Shown here: piece by piece, positions 1 to 9,675 of the stretch
How the letters are laid out: each line of letters starts with the position of its first letter
How positions within the stretch are numbered: position 1 is the first letter of the stretch
Assembly (NCBI GenBank): GCA_015057005.1
Contig: SVFF01000002.1
Coordinates: 231,053-295,052, forward strand
DNA: 64,000 bases
Reading direction: 5' to 3'
Origin: Lachnospiraceae bacterium
Lineage (GTDB): Bacteria > Bacillota > Clostridia > Lachnospirales > Lachnospiraceae
Notes under the pieces: model-generated
Told to the model about the DNA's origin: nothing
Databases searched by the model: none
The model's input: only the letters and a program-made list of their open reading frames with translations
Translations under genes and position numbers: made by a program

Positions 1-7
1 AATATGA

Positions 8-1225
8 TTAACGTTTACGGCCGGTGAACTTCTCCAGCTTTTCTTTCAGATTGTCGGGAATGCTTCTGGGAATGGGAATGATCTTTGCATTGGCCATACG
101 CTTTACGAATGCAAGTACAAACTCCATATCCTCAAGCTGCTGCTCTGCCTTCATCACAGCGACGGTATCGTATCTGTTGTGGATGCAGGCGGTACTGCCC
201 GGTGCTCCACGCTGGAAAGTGATTGCAGGCACACCCTTATCAGCAAAGGATGAGGAATCGCTGGGCCATACTTCAGGGAATACATGACAAGCAAATCCAA
301 CCTCATCTGCCAAATACTTAATGTAGTGGACTGCAGCTTCTTCGGTGGTACATCCGCAGGTAAACTTACCCATGATACAGCCGACCATATCAATATTTAC
401 GTTCAAAACTACCTTTTCCAGCTCTGCCTCATGTGCAGCACAGTATGCCTTGGAGCCAAGGAGACCTCTCTCCTCGGAGCCGCACCATACGAAACGCATG
501 CTGTAGTGGGAAGGATTCTCAGCAAAATACTCAGCGGCATGAAGCAGCGTCATAACGCCGGACATATTATCATAAGAACCTACGGACAGAGAAGTGGAAT
601 CGAAATGAGCAGACATTACGATCACTTCATCAGTCTCACCGGGGATGTCCACTACTACGTTGTGGGATTCACCCTTGTACTGATCCTGGTCAAGAATGAT
701 CTTTACCATCGGAGATCCGGAACGTACCAATTCCATTGCAGACTTAACATTTACATTCACGCAGGGAATTACTTTGCCATTGGTTACGCTCTCACGCAGT
801 TCTTTCTGATCAATATCGTTGTCAGCATATGCATAATGACCGTCAAAAGTCATGGCACCTACAGCACCGTTGTCAACAATATCCTGATAAGTCCAACGGC
901 CCAGACCTGTATCAACTAAAACGATCTTTCCTGCACACTGCTTCAGGGAATATCTGTCGTTATTTCTCAGATAGTATAAAGGTGCCTCTACCTCTCCGCT
1001 GCCTGCTCCCTTATAACCCTTGCAGGGAATTTCCTGTCCGTCAGCGATCAGCTTTGCAGTCTTTATGTCAGCCATGTTTACCTCAAAAGCCTCCAGACGG
1101 GCCTCCAGGCCTAACTCTGCACATTTGCCGATAATATACTCTGCGCATTTTAATTCTTCAGGGCTTCCGCCGGTTCTTACATACGCGGTTTCCTGCAGAA
1201 TCCGGTCGATCTGCTGTAAATTCAT
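8..1225 (-). CDS. M28-family zinc aminopeptidase with PA domain
   Basis: Predicted 405-residue cytoplasmic metallopeptidase of the M28 family, which removes N-terminal residues from peptides using two zinc ions. Visible metal ligands, counted from the chosen start, are His207 and Asp219 (AHFDS and YDN motifs), the Glu251-Glu252 pair in CGSEERG, Asp279 in NIDMVG and His349 in CIHNRYD. Residues about 75-160 look like the protease-associated insert found in this family. No signal peptide is visible. The frame is open 21 codons further upstream, but a GGAGG sits just ahead of the ATG at 1225, so that start was chosen. A promoter lies upstream at 1305-1333. The substrate cannot be told from sequence. 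Confidence 0.88.
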   Translation of the reverse strand: MNLQQIDRILQETAYVRTGGSPEELKCAEYIIGKCAELGLEARLEAFEVNMADIKTAKLIADGQEIPCKGYKGAGSGEVEAPLYYLRNNDRYSLKQCAGKIVLVDTGLGRWTYQDIVDNGAVGAMTFDGHYAYADNDIDQKELRESVTNGKVIPCVNVNVKSAMELVRSGSPMVKIILDQDQYKGESHNVVVDIPGETDEVIVMSAHFDSTSLSVGSYDNMSGVMTLLHAAEYFAENPSHYSMRFVWCGSEERGLLGSKAYCAAHEAELEKVVLNVNIDMVGCIMGKFTCGCTTEEAAVHYIKYLADEVGFACHVFPEVWPSDSSSFADKGVPAITFQRGAPGSTACIHNRYDTVAVMKAEQQLEDMEFVLAFVKRMANAKIIPIPRSIPDNLKEKLEKFTGRKR

Positions 1226-1304
1226 ATTCTTTTCCTCCGTATCATTATTTTTCAAAATAAACACGTCTTTTGTTTTGTATGAAATCACAAAATGAGTCTC
1301 TTCA

Positions 1305-1333
1305 TATTATACAATTCCTTTGCATATATTTCA
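1305..1333 (-). promoter_or_regulatory. Sigma-A-type promoter for the M28 peptidase
   Basis: On the minus strand a TTGAAA -35 (1328-1333) and a perfect TATAAT -10 (1305-1310) are separated by 17 bases, about 80 bases ahead of the peptidase start. It lies downstream of the ygjV terminator, so the peptidase is probably its own transcription unit. Confidence 0.7.
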
Positions 1334-1394
1334 ATCAATTTCTCCCAAACCATGCAAAAAGGATACCTGAGAAAGATACAAAACAAACGGATAC

Positions 1395-1450
1395 AAAAAG
1401 GGCATCCCACAAGGCAACAACAATACATGTCAGCCTATAGGATGCTCTTT
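1395..1450 (-). terminator. Rho-independent terminator after ygjV
   Basis: An 11-bp stem (1397-1407 pairing with 1440-1450, one G-U pair) closes a long loop. On the minus strand it is followed by TTTTTG, so it would end the araC-nanA-ygjV transcript. Confidence 0.65.
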
Positions 1451-1484
1451 CTATGTGGTATTTTTATGATACTGTTTTTAATAC

Positions 1485-2018
1485 TTATATACTGCTTGCG
1501 GATTGTTCCGTTTTCTGTTCCTTCCCATACTTATACAGGGCAACGATCGTGGTGATGGCTCCGCAGGTATTGGCCACAATGGTAGTACTGCCCACGATGA
1601 TGCCGTATATGATCCATACACATGCATTACATAAAATGTATTTGCGTACGCCCTGCTCTTTCTTCTGGAAAACAGACAGCATGAACAACACAGCAGCCAG
1701 AACGGGCAGCAGATCCAAAGGTTTCTGATAAGTCAAAAGTCCGCTTCCCACGTACAGAACAAAGAAAATAATCTTCTCCGCTTTGCCGCTCTGGGTCCCT
1801 TTCACGCAATGCCTTACAGCCAAAAGGGTCTGGGCTACTGCCACAAGATTGATAATAACAGCCGGCCCAAATTCTCCAATCATGAAGAAATTCAGCGCAA
1901 CCATGAGATTGGCCGCTGCGGAATTGACCATCATCTGCCATTTCTTCTTCCAAAAAGGGCCGATGATGCAGCAGACGGTGGGCAGAAGGCCAAGGATCTG
2001 TCCAATCACATATTTCAT
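1485..2018 (-). CDS. YgjV family membrane protein
   Basis: A 177-residue, strongly hydrophobic protein with about six predicted membrane segments, resembling the bacterial inner-membrane YgjV family, whose biochemical role is not established. Features include a short first segment (GQILGLLPTVCCIIGPFW), a basic loop KKKW and a hydrophilic C-terminal tail rich in K, E, Q and S. It lies 57 bases downstream of the aldolase gene and ahead of a terminator, so it is probably the last gene of the araC-nanA operon. A role in transport linked to that pathway is possible but is inference. Confidence 0.7.
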   Translation of the reverse strand: MKYVIGQILGLLPTVCCIIGPFWKKKWQMMVNSAAANLMVALNFFMIGEFGPAVIINLVAVAQTLLAVRHCVKGTQSGKAEKIIFFVLYVGSGLLTYQKPLDLLPVLAAVLFMLSVFQKKEQGVRKYILCNACVWIIYGIIVGSTTIVANTCGAITTIVALYKYGKEQKTEQSASSI

Positions 2019-2075
2019 TTATGAGTCCTCATTTCTACTCAATTCAGTCAGAATCATGCAGCCATTCAGCCGGCA

Positions 2076-2969
2076 TTAATTGAAAGGCCAGCCGGCTTCC
2101 TTCAGGGCAGCTTCCAGAGCATCTGCCTCAGATCCAACATACTGCTTCATAGGGAAAGTAGCAGTGCCGCAGTCATGACCCATCATTTTAAGGGCATGCT
2201 TAACAGAAGGAATTACCTCAAACTTAAGCAGGGCATCAATCACTCTGTTTACCTTCATCTGGGCAGCCAGAGCCTTGTCCATCTGACCGCTTTTAAAATA
2301 ATCATAAATCTTGATGAACTCAGGCAGCATTACGTTGTAAGTAGAACCGATACCTGCATCTGCACCTGCAGCCAGACCGGTTACAAGCAGTTCGTCGGGT
2401 CCGTTGATGATATTCATCTCACCGTGGGTCATGTCTTTTAACTTCATCAGCTCGAAGAAGTTATTGGAACTCCACTTAACACCGGTTACATTATCAATTT
2501 CAAAGATACGTGCGATCAGCTTAGCAGACATATCCTTCTGGGCTGCGGGATGATAGTAAATGATCATGGGAATGCTTACGCTGTCAGCCAGTTTCTTGTA
2601 ATAGTTGAAAATATCGTCCTCACTATAGTAGAAAAAGCTGGGGGGAACTGCTGCAATCGCGTCTGCACCAACTCTCTCAGCATGCTTGGCCAGTTCGATC
2701 GCTTCGTTCATATTCATGGATGCGATATGATCAATAATGGGCTTGCGCTTTGCCACGTGATTTACACAGATCTCACACATACGCTCGCGCTCTTCTCTGC
2801 CCATTACAAGGCCTTCACCTGTGCCGCCAACGATATAGAAGCCGTTGGCCCCCTGCTCCAGATGCAGGTCGAGAAGCTTTTTAGCAGCCTCTTCATTTAC
2901 AGTCTTGTTATCTTCACAGAAAGGGGTTACAAATGCCGGCAAAATACCGGTAAACTTAATGTTGCTCAT
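2076..2969 (-). CDS. nanA: N-acetylneuraminate lyase / DapA-superfamily aldolase
   Basis: A 297-residue class I aldolase of the dihydrodipicolinate synthase superfamily. It has the GGTGEG phosphate/carboxylate-binding loop (48-53), a catalytic Tyr in the IIYYHP segment (138-139) and the Schiff-base Lys165 in GVKWSS. The stretch GADAGIGSTYNVM closely matches the corresponding segment of sialic acid lyases, which cleave N-acetylneuraminate to N-acetylmannosamine and pyruvate; true DapA enzymes differ there. It follows an AraC regulator by 14 bases. No other nan genes are present, so a different keto-acid substrate is still possible. Confidence 0.8.
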   Translation of the reverse strand: MSNIKFTGILPAFVTPFCEDNKTVNEEAAKKLLDLHLEQGANGFYIVGGTGEGLVMGREERERMCEICVNHVAKRKPIIDHIASMNMNEAIELAKHAERVGADAIAAVPPSFFYYSEDDIFNYYKKLADSVSIPMIIYYHPAAQKDMSAKLIARIFEIDNVTGVKWSSNNFFELMKLKDMTHGEMNIINGPDELLVTGLAAGADAGIGSTYNVMLPEFIKIYDYFKSGQMDKALAAQMKVNRVIDALLKFEVIPSVKHALKMMGHDCGTATFPMKQYVGSEADALEAALKEAGWPFN

Positions 2970-2983
2970 TGATCTTGTCTCCT

Positions 2984-3850
2984 TTATTTCATTGCATTCT
3001 TTCTATATTCACAGGGAGTACATCCCACATGCTTCTTAAAATCACGGTATAGGGAAGTCTCACTGTTATAACCTACTCTGGCTGCTATCTCACTGACTGG
3101 TATATCCGGCTCTTCGGTGAGCAGCTTTTTGATGGAGTCAATTTTTCGGGTACGCAGCATGATAATGTAGGGCATACCGTATTTTTTCTGGATAAAACGC
3201 TGCACCTGCCGCACGGAATAGCCCAGACGTTCCGCAATATCAGGTAGCGTAAGCTGGATAGGGGAATTCACCAACACATCCAGAAGCGCTTCCTCATGCT
3301 CTCTGAGCACAATTCCTTCACTGTTTGTAAGGGGATTGTCCATAACAAAATCCTCAAAGGTGTCAAAGATACCATACAATATCTCATGAGCAGTCAGGTT
3401 GATCAGAAAAGTTTCTCTGATACTGGCAGGCCTTAAGTCAAAAAACAAGAGCACCTTTTCCATCAGTTCCCGGGAAACCTTTAACGGTATCAATGCATGC
3501 TTGTCTAAAATTTCTTTGAAATAATCAAAATATCCTTCTTCACCGGGGCACTTTTCCACCCGCAGGGCAAGGGCATACTTTTCCAGGGAATCACTGAGTT
3601 TGATGGCCGGTACATGAAGATCCCCGGGGCGTATGATGATCATCTCCCCCTCAGAGAAAAGCATATTCCTATTATGTGCCTTGATATTACAACTGCCCTT
3701 TTTCAGCACTTGAATTTCATAATAACTGTGGCTGTGTAATACTTCCTTTTGTTCATAAAGCACCGCAGTCTTGCCCATCACTTCCATCACAATAATCTTG
3801 GCATCGCCAACTATTACGTTTGCACTTTTTACAAATCCGCTCGGATTCAT
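2984..3850 (-). CDS. AraC-family transcriptional regulator
   Basis: A 288-residue regulator with an N-terminal cupin-type sensor domain (about residues 25-110) and a C-terminal double helix-turn-helix AraC domain (about 190-285, with RVGYNSETSLYRDFKKHVG typical of the second helix pair). It probably binds a sugar or sugar acid and activates the aldolase and ygjV genes downstream, with which it is tightly spaced. A GAGG sits about 10 bases ahead of the ATG, and a sigma-A-type promoter lies at 3885-3913. Confidence 0.85.
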   Translation of the reverse strand: MNPSGFVKSANVIVGDAKIIVMEVMGKTAVLYEQKEVLHSHSYYEIQVLKKGSCNIKAHNRNMLFSEGEMIIIRPGDLHVPAIKLSDSLEKYALALRVEKCPGEEGYFDYFKEILDKHALIPLKVSRELMEKVLLFFDLRPASIRETFLINLTAHEILYGIFDTFEDFVMDNPLTNSEGIVLREHEEALLDVLVNSPIQLTLPDIAERLGYSVRQVQRFIQKKYGMPYIIMLRTRKIDSIKKLLTEEPDIPVSEIAARVGYNSETSLYRDFKKHVGCTPCEYRKNAMK

Positions 3851-3884
3851 GGCATTTACCTCGCATTCACAGCGCTACTTACCT

Positions 3885-3913
3885 ATTTTAAATTACGTTT
3901 TCTAACCTTGCAA
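3885..3913 (-). promoter_or_regulatory. Promoter of the araC-nanA-ygjV operon
   Basis: TTGCAA (3908-3913) and TAAAAT (3885-3890) on the minus strand with a 17-base spacer, 35 bases upstream of the araC start. Confidence 0.6.
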
Positions 3914-3978
3914 CTTACAAGTTATGACATTTTCAAAGAAATGAGGCATAGGCGATGAACTTACCAAAATAAAAACAG

Positions 3979-4007
3979 TTGCCATATCCTTTTCTTTTCG
4001 ATATACT
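3979..4007 (+). promoter_or_regulatory. Promoter of aroC
   Basis: TTGCCA (3979-3984) and TATACT (4002-4007) on the plus strand with a 17-base spacer, 43 bases ahead of the aroC start. It is divergent from the araC promoter. Confidence 0.6.
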
Positions 4008-4050
4008 AGATGCAACATTCCATTTCTTACAGACGATTATGGAGGACATT

Positions 4051-5154
4051 ATGGCCGGTTCAACATATGGAACAATTTTTAAAATCACTACCTGGGGGGA
4101 ATCCCACGGCAAAGCACTGGGCGTAGTCATTGACGGCTGTCCGGCCGGACTGGCTCTCTCCGAAGAAGATATCCAGAAATATTTAAACCGCAGAAAGCCC
4201 GGAGCCAGCAGTATTACCACTCCCCGCAAGGAGGATGACACTGTAGAGATCCTCTCCGGTGTCTTTGAGGGACGTACCACCGGTACTCCCATCTCCTTGA
4301 TGGTGCGCAATACCTCCCAGATTTCAAGGGATTACAGCGCTATCGCAAAGTGTTACCGTCCGGGACATGCAGACTATACCTTTGATGAAAAATATGGTTT
4401 CAGGGATTACAGAGGCGGCGGCCGTTCCTCCGGCCGCGAGACCATCGGCCGTGTAGCGGCCGGGGCTGTTGCCTGCAAGATCCTGGAACAGCTGGGCGTG
4501 AAAGTCACAGCCTACACCCGTTCCATCGGCCCTGTGACGATTGATTATGAGCATTTTGACCGTGACGCCATCTTAAATACTGTCACTGCCATGCCTGACC
4601 GTAATGCTGACAAAAAGGCAGTTGAATTCTTAAACGAAGCCCGCAGCAATTATGATTCCGTTGGTGGTTCCATGGAATGCATGGTGGAAGGTCTTCCAGC
4701 AGGTATCGGGGATCCGGTCTTTGAAAAACTGGATGCCAATCTTGCAAAAGCCATCATGTCCATCGGTGCGGTAAAGGCCGTGGAGATCGGCGACGGCACC
4801 TTAGTCTCTTCCCGTCTGGGCAGTGAGAATAACGACTCCTTCCGGATGAATGGGGAGCAGGTGATGAAAAACACCAACCATGCAGGCGGCATCCTGGGCG
4901 GCATCAGTGACGGGGATACCGTACTGATCCGCGCTCATGTCAAACCTACCCCATCAATCTTCAAGCCTCAGCAGACCGTCAACGCTGACCACCAGGAGAT
5001 TGAGATTCAGATCAAGGGCCGCCATGACCCCATCATCGTTCCCCGTGCCGTGGTCGTCATGGAGTGCATGACCGCTCTCACCGTCCTGGACGCCATGCTT
5101 ATTAACACGAGTGCCCGCATGGAATATCTGGAACACTTTTACGGCGGACAATAA
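4051..5154 (+). CDS. aroC: Chorismate synthase
   Basis: A 367-residue chorismate synthase. It converts 5-enolpyruvylshikimate 3-phosphate to chorismate using reduced FMN, the last step of the shikimate pathway. Family signatures are seen: WGESHGK near the N-terminus, FRDYRGGGRSSGRET in the middle and QQTVN near the end. The frame is open further upstream, but GGAGG (4041-4045) positions the ATG at 4051. It stands alone on the plus strand with its own promoter, so it is not part of an aromatic amino acid operon here. Confidence 0.97.
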   Translation: MAGSTYGTIFKITTWGESHGKALGVVIDGCPAGLALSEEDIQKYLNRRKPGASSITTPRKEDDTVEILSGVFEGRTTGTPISLMVRNTSQISRDYSAIAKCYRPGHADYTFDEKYGFRDYRGGGRSSGRETIGRVAAGAVACKILEQLGVKVTAYTRSIGPVTIDYEHFDRDAILNTVTAMPDRNADKKAVEFLNEARSNYDSVGGSMECMVEGLPAGIGDPVFEKLDANLAKAIMSIGAVKAVEIGDGTLVSSRLGSENNDSFRMNGEQVMKNTNHAGGILGGISDGDTVLIRAHVKPTPSIFKPQQTVNADHQEIEIQIKGRHDPIIVPRAVVVMECMTALTVLDAMLINTSARMEYLEHFYGGQ

Positions 5155-5201
5155 ACATCACATCCTTACACCAAACAAATCATCCCCATATACAAATAAA
5201 C

Positions 5202-5253
5202 TCCCGGCAATCAAGCCTGCCCCTCATGGTGAACAGTCTTTGATCTGCCGGGA
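5202..5253 (-). terminator. Terminator between aroC and the pot operon
   Basis: TCCCGGCA (5202-5209) pairs with TGCCGGGA (5246-5253), extended by an ATCAA/TTGAT pairing with a bulge. On the minus strand the stem is followed by GTTTATTTG, fitting termination of the pot operon. It may also serve aroC from the other side. Confidence 0.6.
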
Positions 5254-5273
5254 ATCTTATTGATTAAAATATG

Positions 5274-7166
5274 CTAATTGCTCACATTACTTGCGGCAAT
5301 CTTTACTTTGCTCCACAGATTACTGATGATCTTTCGGGTCTGACCGTTAAATTCAAACACTTCATCGTTCTCATTATCTGTTCTGGGAATGTAGGCATTA
5401 ATGCCCTCATAATCTCCGCCTTCACCGGACAATTCCGCCATAACCTCCTGATTGGGGGAAGTATACCCCACATAACTGGAGTTGTCATAAGCGCCCTCGT
5501 AGGAACTTACGTAATTCATAAACGCATGGGCCAATTCCACATTTTCAGCATTGGCAGGGATGACCATGGCATCGCACCAGAGGTTTGTGCCTGACTGGGG
5601 CAGATAGAAGCCCATGTTCTCATTTTCGCTCATGATATAGGCCGCATCGCCGGAATACACCAGTCCCATTGCTTTTCTGCCCTGGGCCATGTTGTCAATG
5701 ATCTCGTCGGTAACAATTTCAGGCTTCATGGTCTCCACGCATTGAACAAGCCATTCATATGCTGCATTCAGTTCTTCTTCGCTCTCCGTATTCATGGAAT
5801 ATCCCAGCGCTTTCAATGCCATCATAAAGGAGTCCCGTTCCGAATCATAGAGATAAATATCTCCCTTGTAGCGCTCATCCAGGAAGATGTTGAAGCCCTC
5901 GGCCTCCAGGTCTTCCTCACTGACCTTGGTCTTGTCATAGACTATGCCCACCATGCCCCAGAAATAAGGCACGGAATACTCGTTGCCGGGATCATATGCC
6001 AGATCTTTCACATCCTCCACCAGCAGTTCAAAACAATCAAGTTCGGACTGATCCAGCTTCTGCAGCAGGCCTTCATTGATCATTCTCTGGATCATATAAT
6101 CACTGGGAATTACCACATCATAAGATTCCTGATTGGCCAGTTTAATGTACATCTGCTCATTGGACTCAAAGAGATCCATCACTACCTTGGCACCTGTCAG
6201 TTCCTCAAAGTCCTGAATCAGATTCTCGCCGGTGTATTCGCCGGTATTGTACACGCGAAGGGTCTGTCCTTCATAAGGCAGGGCACTATCTCCTACGCCG
6301 CCGCGCAATACAAAAATACCGATAATGATCACAGCAAATGCTGCTGTCGGAACAGCCACCAGAGCCTTTGTGCTCTTTCCTTTTTCCTGATATTTATTGA
6401 AAGCCAGAGGCAATAAGTTGATGGCAAGAAGACCTAACGTAATGATTGCTACCACCAGCGTGGAAATAGCGTTGATACTGGGATTTACACGCTTACTCAT
6501 GGTGTAGACTACAATACTCAAATTCTTGACACCCTGTCCTGTTACAAAGTATGAAATGATGAAATCATCCACAGACATGGTAAAAGCGATCAGTGCACCG
6601 GACACAATACCGGGCGTGATCTGAGGCACAATGACCTTTGTCAGCGCCTGAAAAGGCGTAGCACCCAGGTCCATTGCTGCATCTGCCAGGTTGGGATCCA
6701 GGGAGCGCACCTTTGGCATTACAGAAAGCATCACATAGGGAATACAGAACGCAATATGCGCCAGCAGCATGGTAGTATAGCCCTTTTCAATACGGAAGGT
6801 GATAAACAACAACATAAAGCCGATGGCTGTCACGATCTCCGGGTTCATCATGGGCAGATTGTTGACCTGGTTCATGGTCTCACGGATGATCTTTTTGGAT
6901 TTGCTCAGTCCGATGGACGCAATGGTGCCAACCACTGTGGAAATTGCTGTGGCCAACAGCGCCACACTGAAGGTGGTATAGAGCGCTTCCATCATATCCC
7001 TGGATTCCAGCATATGCCGGTACCATCTGAGGGAAAAGCCGGTAAAGCTGGTCAGGGATTTTCCATCGTTGAAGGAGAAAATGATCATGTACAAAATCGG
7101 AGCATAGAAGAAAATGATCAGCAGGATCATTAATACTTTTCCGAAGGTGTTCTTCTGCTTTTTCAT
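5274..7166 (-). CDS. potCD: Fused spermidine/putrescine ABC permease and binding protein (PotC-PotD)
   Basis: A 630-residue fusion. Residues 1-260 are a PotC-type permease with about six membrane segments and the cytoplasmic EAA loop (DAAMDLGATPFQALTKVIV, about 162-180). A further membrane segment at about 268-288 leads into a PotD-type polyamine-binding domain (about 300-630), displayed outside the membrane and tethered to the permease. Classical systems encode PotC and PotD separately; here there is one uninterrupted frame. It lies 5 bases after potB and is the last gene of the operon. Polyamine specificity is inferred from similarity; related binding proteins can take other small organic solutes. 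Confidence 0.9.
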   Translation of the reverse strand: MKKQKNTFGKVLMILLIIFFYAPILYMIIFSFNDGKSLTSFTGFSLRWYRHMLESRDMMEALYTTFSVALLATAISTVVGTIASIGLSKSKKIIRETMNQVNNLPMMNPEIVTAIGFMLLFITFRIEKGYTTMLLAHIAFCIPYVMLSVMPKVRSLDPNLADAAMDLGATPFQALTKVIVPQITPGIVSGALIAFTMSVDDFIISYFVTGQGVKNLSIVVYTMSKRVNPSINAISTLVVAIITLGLLAINLLPLAFNKYQEKGKSTKALVAVPTAAFAVIIIGIFVLRGGVGDSALPYEGQTLRVYNTGEYTGENLIQDFEELTGAKVVMDLFESNEQMYIKLANQESYDVVIPSDYMIQRMINEGLLQKLDQSELDCFELLVEDVKDLAYDPGNEYSVPYFWGMVGIVYDKTKVSEEDLEAEGFNIFLDERYKGDIYLYDSERDSFMMALKALGYSMNTESEEELNAAYEWLVQCVETMKPEIVTDEIIDNMAQGRKAMGLVYSGDAAYIMSENENMGFYLPQSGTNLWCDAMVIPANAENVELAHAFMNYVSSYEGAYDNSSYVGYTSPNQEVMAELSGEGGDYEGINAYIPRTDNENDEVFEFNGQTRKIISNLWSKVKIAASNVSN

Positions 7167-7171
7167 ATACT

Positions 7172-8011
7172 TTAAGCTTCCTCCTTCCCGCCTTGATTTT
7201 TCTTTTCAATACTTCTCACTGCCATCATCATCAACATCATTACGATGGCCATGATCATGGAAATAGCACTTCCGAAATTCCACTCTCCTGCGGTGATAAA
7301 CTGATTTTCAATCAGGTTACCGATCAGGAAATACTGTCCGCCGCCCAAAAGCTTAGGGATAAAGAAGGAGCTGACCGCAGGCAGGAATACCAGCGTAATA
7401 CCGTTGATCACACCGGGCAGGGACAAGGGCAATGTTACCCTTTTGAAAGTCTGCGCCCTATTTGCGCCAAGGTCAGAAGCTGCTTCCAGCAGTGAGTGAT
7501 CCATCTTGCACAGAGAGGTATTGATCTGCAGAATCATAAAGGGCAGGAAATTGTATACCATGCCCAAAAGTACTGCGCCTTCCGTGTACAGAAGTTCCGT
7601 ATCTCCCATTCCGAAGAATTTCAAAACAGTCTGGAGAATGCCGCCTTCTGTTAAAATACCAATCCATGCGTAGGTACGTACCAGCGCATTGATCCAGGTA
7701 GGCAATGTGATGCAAAGCACTAAAGTATTCTGCAGACGTTCTGAACAGCGGGAAATATAGTAAGCCGCAGGATAACCGATGGCCAGACAGATAATAGTGG
7801 TCTTAATGGCGATCACCAAAGATCTCCACAGCACCAGCAGGAAATCCGGGTCCGTGAAAAACTTGATATAATGATCCAATGTAAAAGAAAAGGAAATAAT
7901 GGCATTGCCCTGCTTCATAAAAGAGTACATGGCGATCAGCGCCATTGGCAGCACAAGCATCATTGCCGCCCATACTATGTATGGAATCGCTAACTGCGAA
8001 AATTTCTTCAT
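7172..8011 (-). CDS. potB: Spermidine/putrescine ABC transporter permease PotB
   Basis: A 279-residue permease with about six membrane segments, partner of the PotC half of the next gene. The EAA loop is seen as EAASDLGANRAQTFKRVTLP. The family imports polyamines across the cytoplasmic membrane. It sits between potA and potCD with short gaps, so the transporter is complete: ATPase, two permease domains and a binding domain. Confidence 0.93.
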   Translation of the reverse strand: MKKFSQLAIPYIVWAAMMLVLPMALIAMYSFMKQGNAIISFSFTLDHYIKFFTDPDFLLVLWRSLVIAIKTTIICLAIGYPAAYYISRCSERLQNTLVLCITLPTWINALVRTYAWIGILTEGGILQTVLKFFGMGDTELLYTEGAVLLGMVYNFLPFMILQINTSLCKMDHSLLEAASDLGANRAQTFKRVTLPLSLPGVINGITLVFLPAVSSFFIPKLLGGGQYFLIGNLIENQFITAGEWNFGSAISMIMAIVMMLMMMAVRSIEKKNQGGKEEA

Positions 8012-8054
8012 AGTAAATACCGTCCTTACTCAAAATAATTTTCCGAGGCTTACT

Positions 8055-9635
8055 TTACTCAAATACCATTCCGGACATAACATGAATATCCTCGGGGAAG
8101 AAGGTCAGTCCCACTTCTGCTCCCACGGGAGAATAATCGGTAGTATGGATCTTGAACTCCCGGCCGGTGGTGGAGAAGGTCACTTTATATACACCTTCCT
8201 TCACATTTTCAGGATCAAAATCATAATCTACACTGATATCAATGCTCTGGTTCTCATCGCTGAGTTTCCAGCCCTGGGCATTGGCCCAGGTCTTAATATC
8301 GGTGTCCAGCGCCTGGGACTCCAGGATCTCATCAACAGTCTTAAAGAAATTAAATGCCATGATTGCTTCGTTGGCCTTCTCATTTTTAACGAAGGGCTGA
8401 TTCACAACAAAGATATTATTCTCAATGGAGGTGCCGCCTGCGGTGGAGAAGGTTACGGGATAACAGCCGATCTCCTCCTGCAATTCATATTCTACCTTGG
8501 CAATGGAGGTATACTCGTCCGTCTCAGGATTCCAGGCCTGGGCATTGGACAGGGCAATGATCTCCTTGTCATCCAGATTCTTCACATCTTCAATATCCAC
8601 ATAGAAGTTGTTGGCACTGATCTTCTCCTTGCCGTCCTCACTGGTCACATCATGGTTGCGGATCACGTGCATATTTACAGTGACGCTGGTACCGGGCACC
8701 GTCTCCACTATGATCTCGTGGTGTACGCCCTTAAACAGGGTGCTCAGCACTTCGCCGGTCATCTTGCCGTCCTTTACATCTACAATGTCAATATCCTCGG
8801 GACGGATGACCACATCCACCTTCTCATTCTTCTTAAAGCCAAAGTCCACACAGTCAAAGGTAATATCGTCAAAACGCACCTTGTAATCATCCAGCATCAC
8901 ACCGGAAATAATATTACTCTCACCGATGAAATTAGCCACGTAGCGGTTGGCAGGCTCATTGTAAATCTCCTGGGGAGTACCCACCTGCAGGATCTCGCCG
9001 CCCTTCATGACCACGATCTTGTCGGACATAGTCAGTGCTTCCTCCTGATCATGGGTAACAAAAATAAAGGTGATACCAACCTCCTGCTGGATGCGCTTCA
9101 ATTCATACTGCATCTCTTTGCGAAGTTTCAGATCCAGCGCCGCCAAGGGCTCGTCCAGAAGCAGTACCTTGGGCTCATTTACCAGCGCTCTTGCAATGGC
9201 TACACGCTGCTGCTGTCCGCCGGAAAGCAGAGTGGTATTTTTCTTCTCATAACCTTCCAGACCGATGAGTTTTAACATCTTCATCACCTTCTGGTCGATA
9301 ACGTCCTGGCTCATCTTCTTGATGCGCAGGCCGAAGGCAATATTCTCATAAACGCTCAGATGGGGGAAAAGAGCATATTTCTGGAACACCGTATTCAGCT
9401 CTCTCTCGTAAGGAGGCTTCTTGCTGATCTCCTCGCCGTCAAAGATCACGCTGCCGTCATCTGCATCCAGGAAACCGCCCAGAATGCGCAACAGGGTGGT
9501 CTTGCCACAGCCGGAGGGGCCCAACAGGGTCACAAATTCCTTCTCGTAAATGTCAAGATTCACGCCCTTTAATACGATCTGGCCGTCAAAGTTCTTTACT
9601 ATATTTCGAAACTCAATTAATTTTTTCTTTTCCAT
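8055..9635 (-). CDS. potA: Spermidine/putrescine ABC transporter ATPase PotA, with enlarged C-terminus
   Basis: A 526-residue ATPase. The nucleotide-binding domain is complete: Walker A GPSGCGKT (39-46), signature LSGGQQQR (137-144), Walker B VLLLDEP (157-163) and H-loop His195. PotA proteins usually have about 350-385 residues. The extra length is an insert of roughly 170 residues (about 327-500) inside the C-terminal TOBE domain: the first TOBE half ends near NMHVIRN and the second resumes at [17 protein letters not shown]. The insert contains two similar halves, each with a NAQ(A/G)W segment followed by a (Y)PVTFST/YKVTFST strand. A clear AAGGAG precedes the ATG. Confidence 0.92.
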   Translation of the reverse strand: MEKKKLIEFRNIVKNFDGQIVLKGVNLDIYEKEFVTLLGPSGCGKTTLLRILGGFLDADDGSVIFDGEEISKKPPYERELNTVFQKYALFPHLSVYENIAFGLRIKKMSQDVIDQKVMKMLKLIGLEGYEKKNTTLLSGGQQQRVAIARALVNEPKVLLLDEPLAALDLKLRKEMQYELKRIQQEVGITFIFVTHDQEEALTMSDKIVVMKGGEILQVGTPQEIYNEPANRYVANFIGESNIISGVMLDDYKVRFDDITFDCVDFGFKKNEKVDVVIRPEDIDIVDVKDGKMTGEVLSTLFKGVHHEIIVETVPGTSVTVNMHVIRNHDVTSEDGKEKISANNFYVDIEDVKNLDDKEIIALSNAQAWNPETDEYTSIAKVEYELQEEIGCYPVTFSTAGGTSIENNIFVVNQPFVKNEKANEAIMAFNFFKTVDEILESQALDTDIKTWANAQGWKLSDENQSIDISVDYDFDPENVKEGVYKVTFSTTGREFKIHTTDYSPVGAEVGLTFFPEDIHVMSGMVFE

Positions 9636-9675
9636 TTTGTGCTCCTTACTTTCCTATGCTTTATTCTCTATCACG

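Noticed and set aside
7899..9275. 458-codon open frame on the plus strand
   Set aside because: It is antisense to potA and potB, has no ribosome site, and its translation (many His, Ile and Leu) looks like the shadow of the coding strand.
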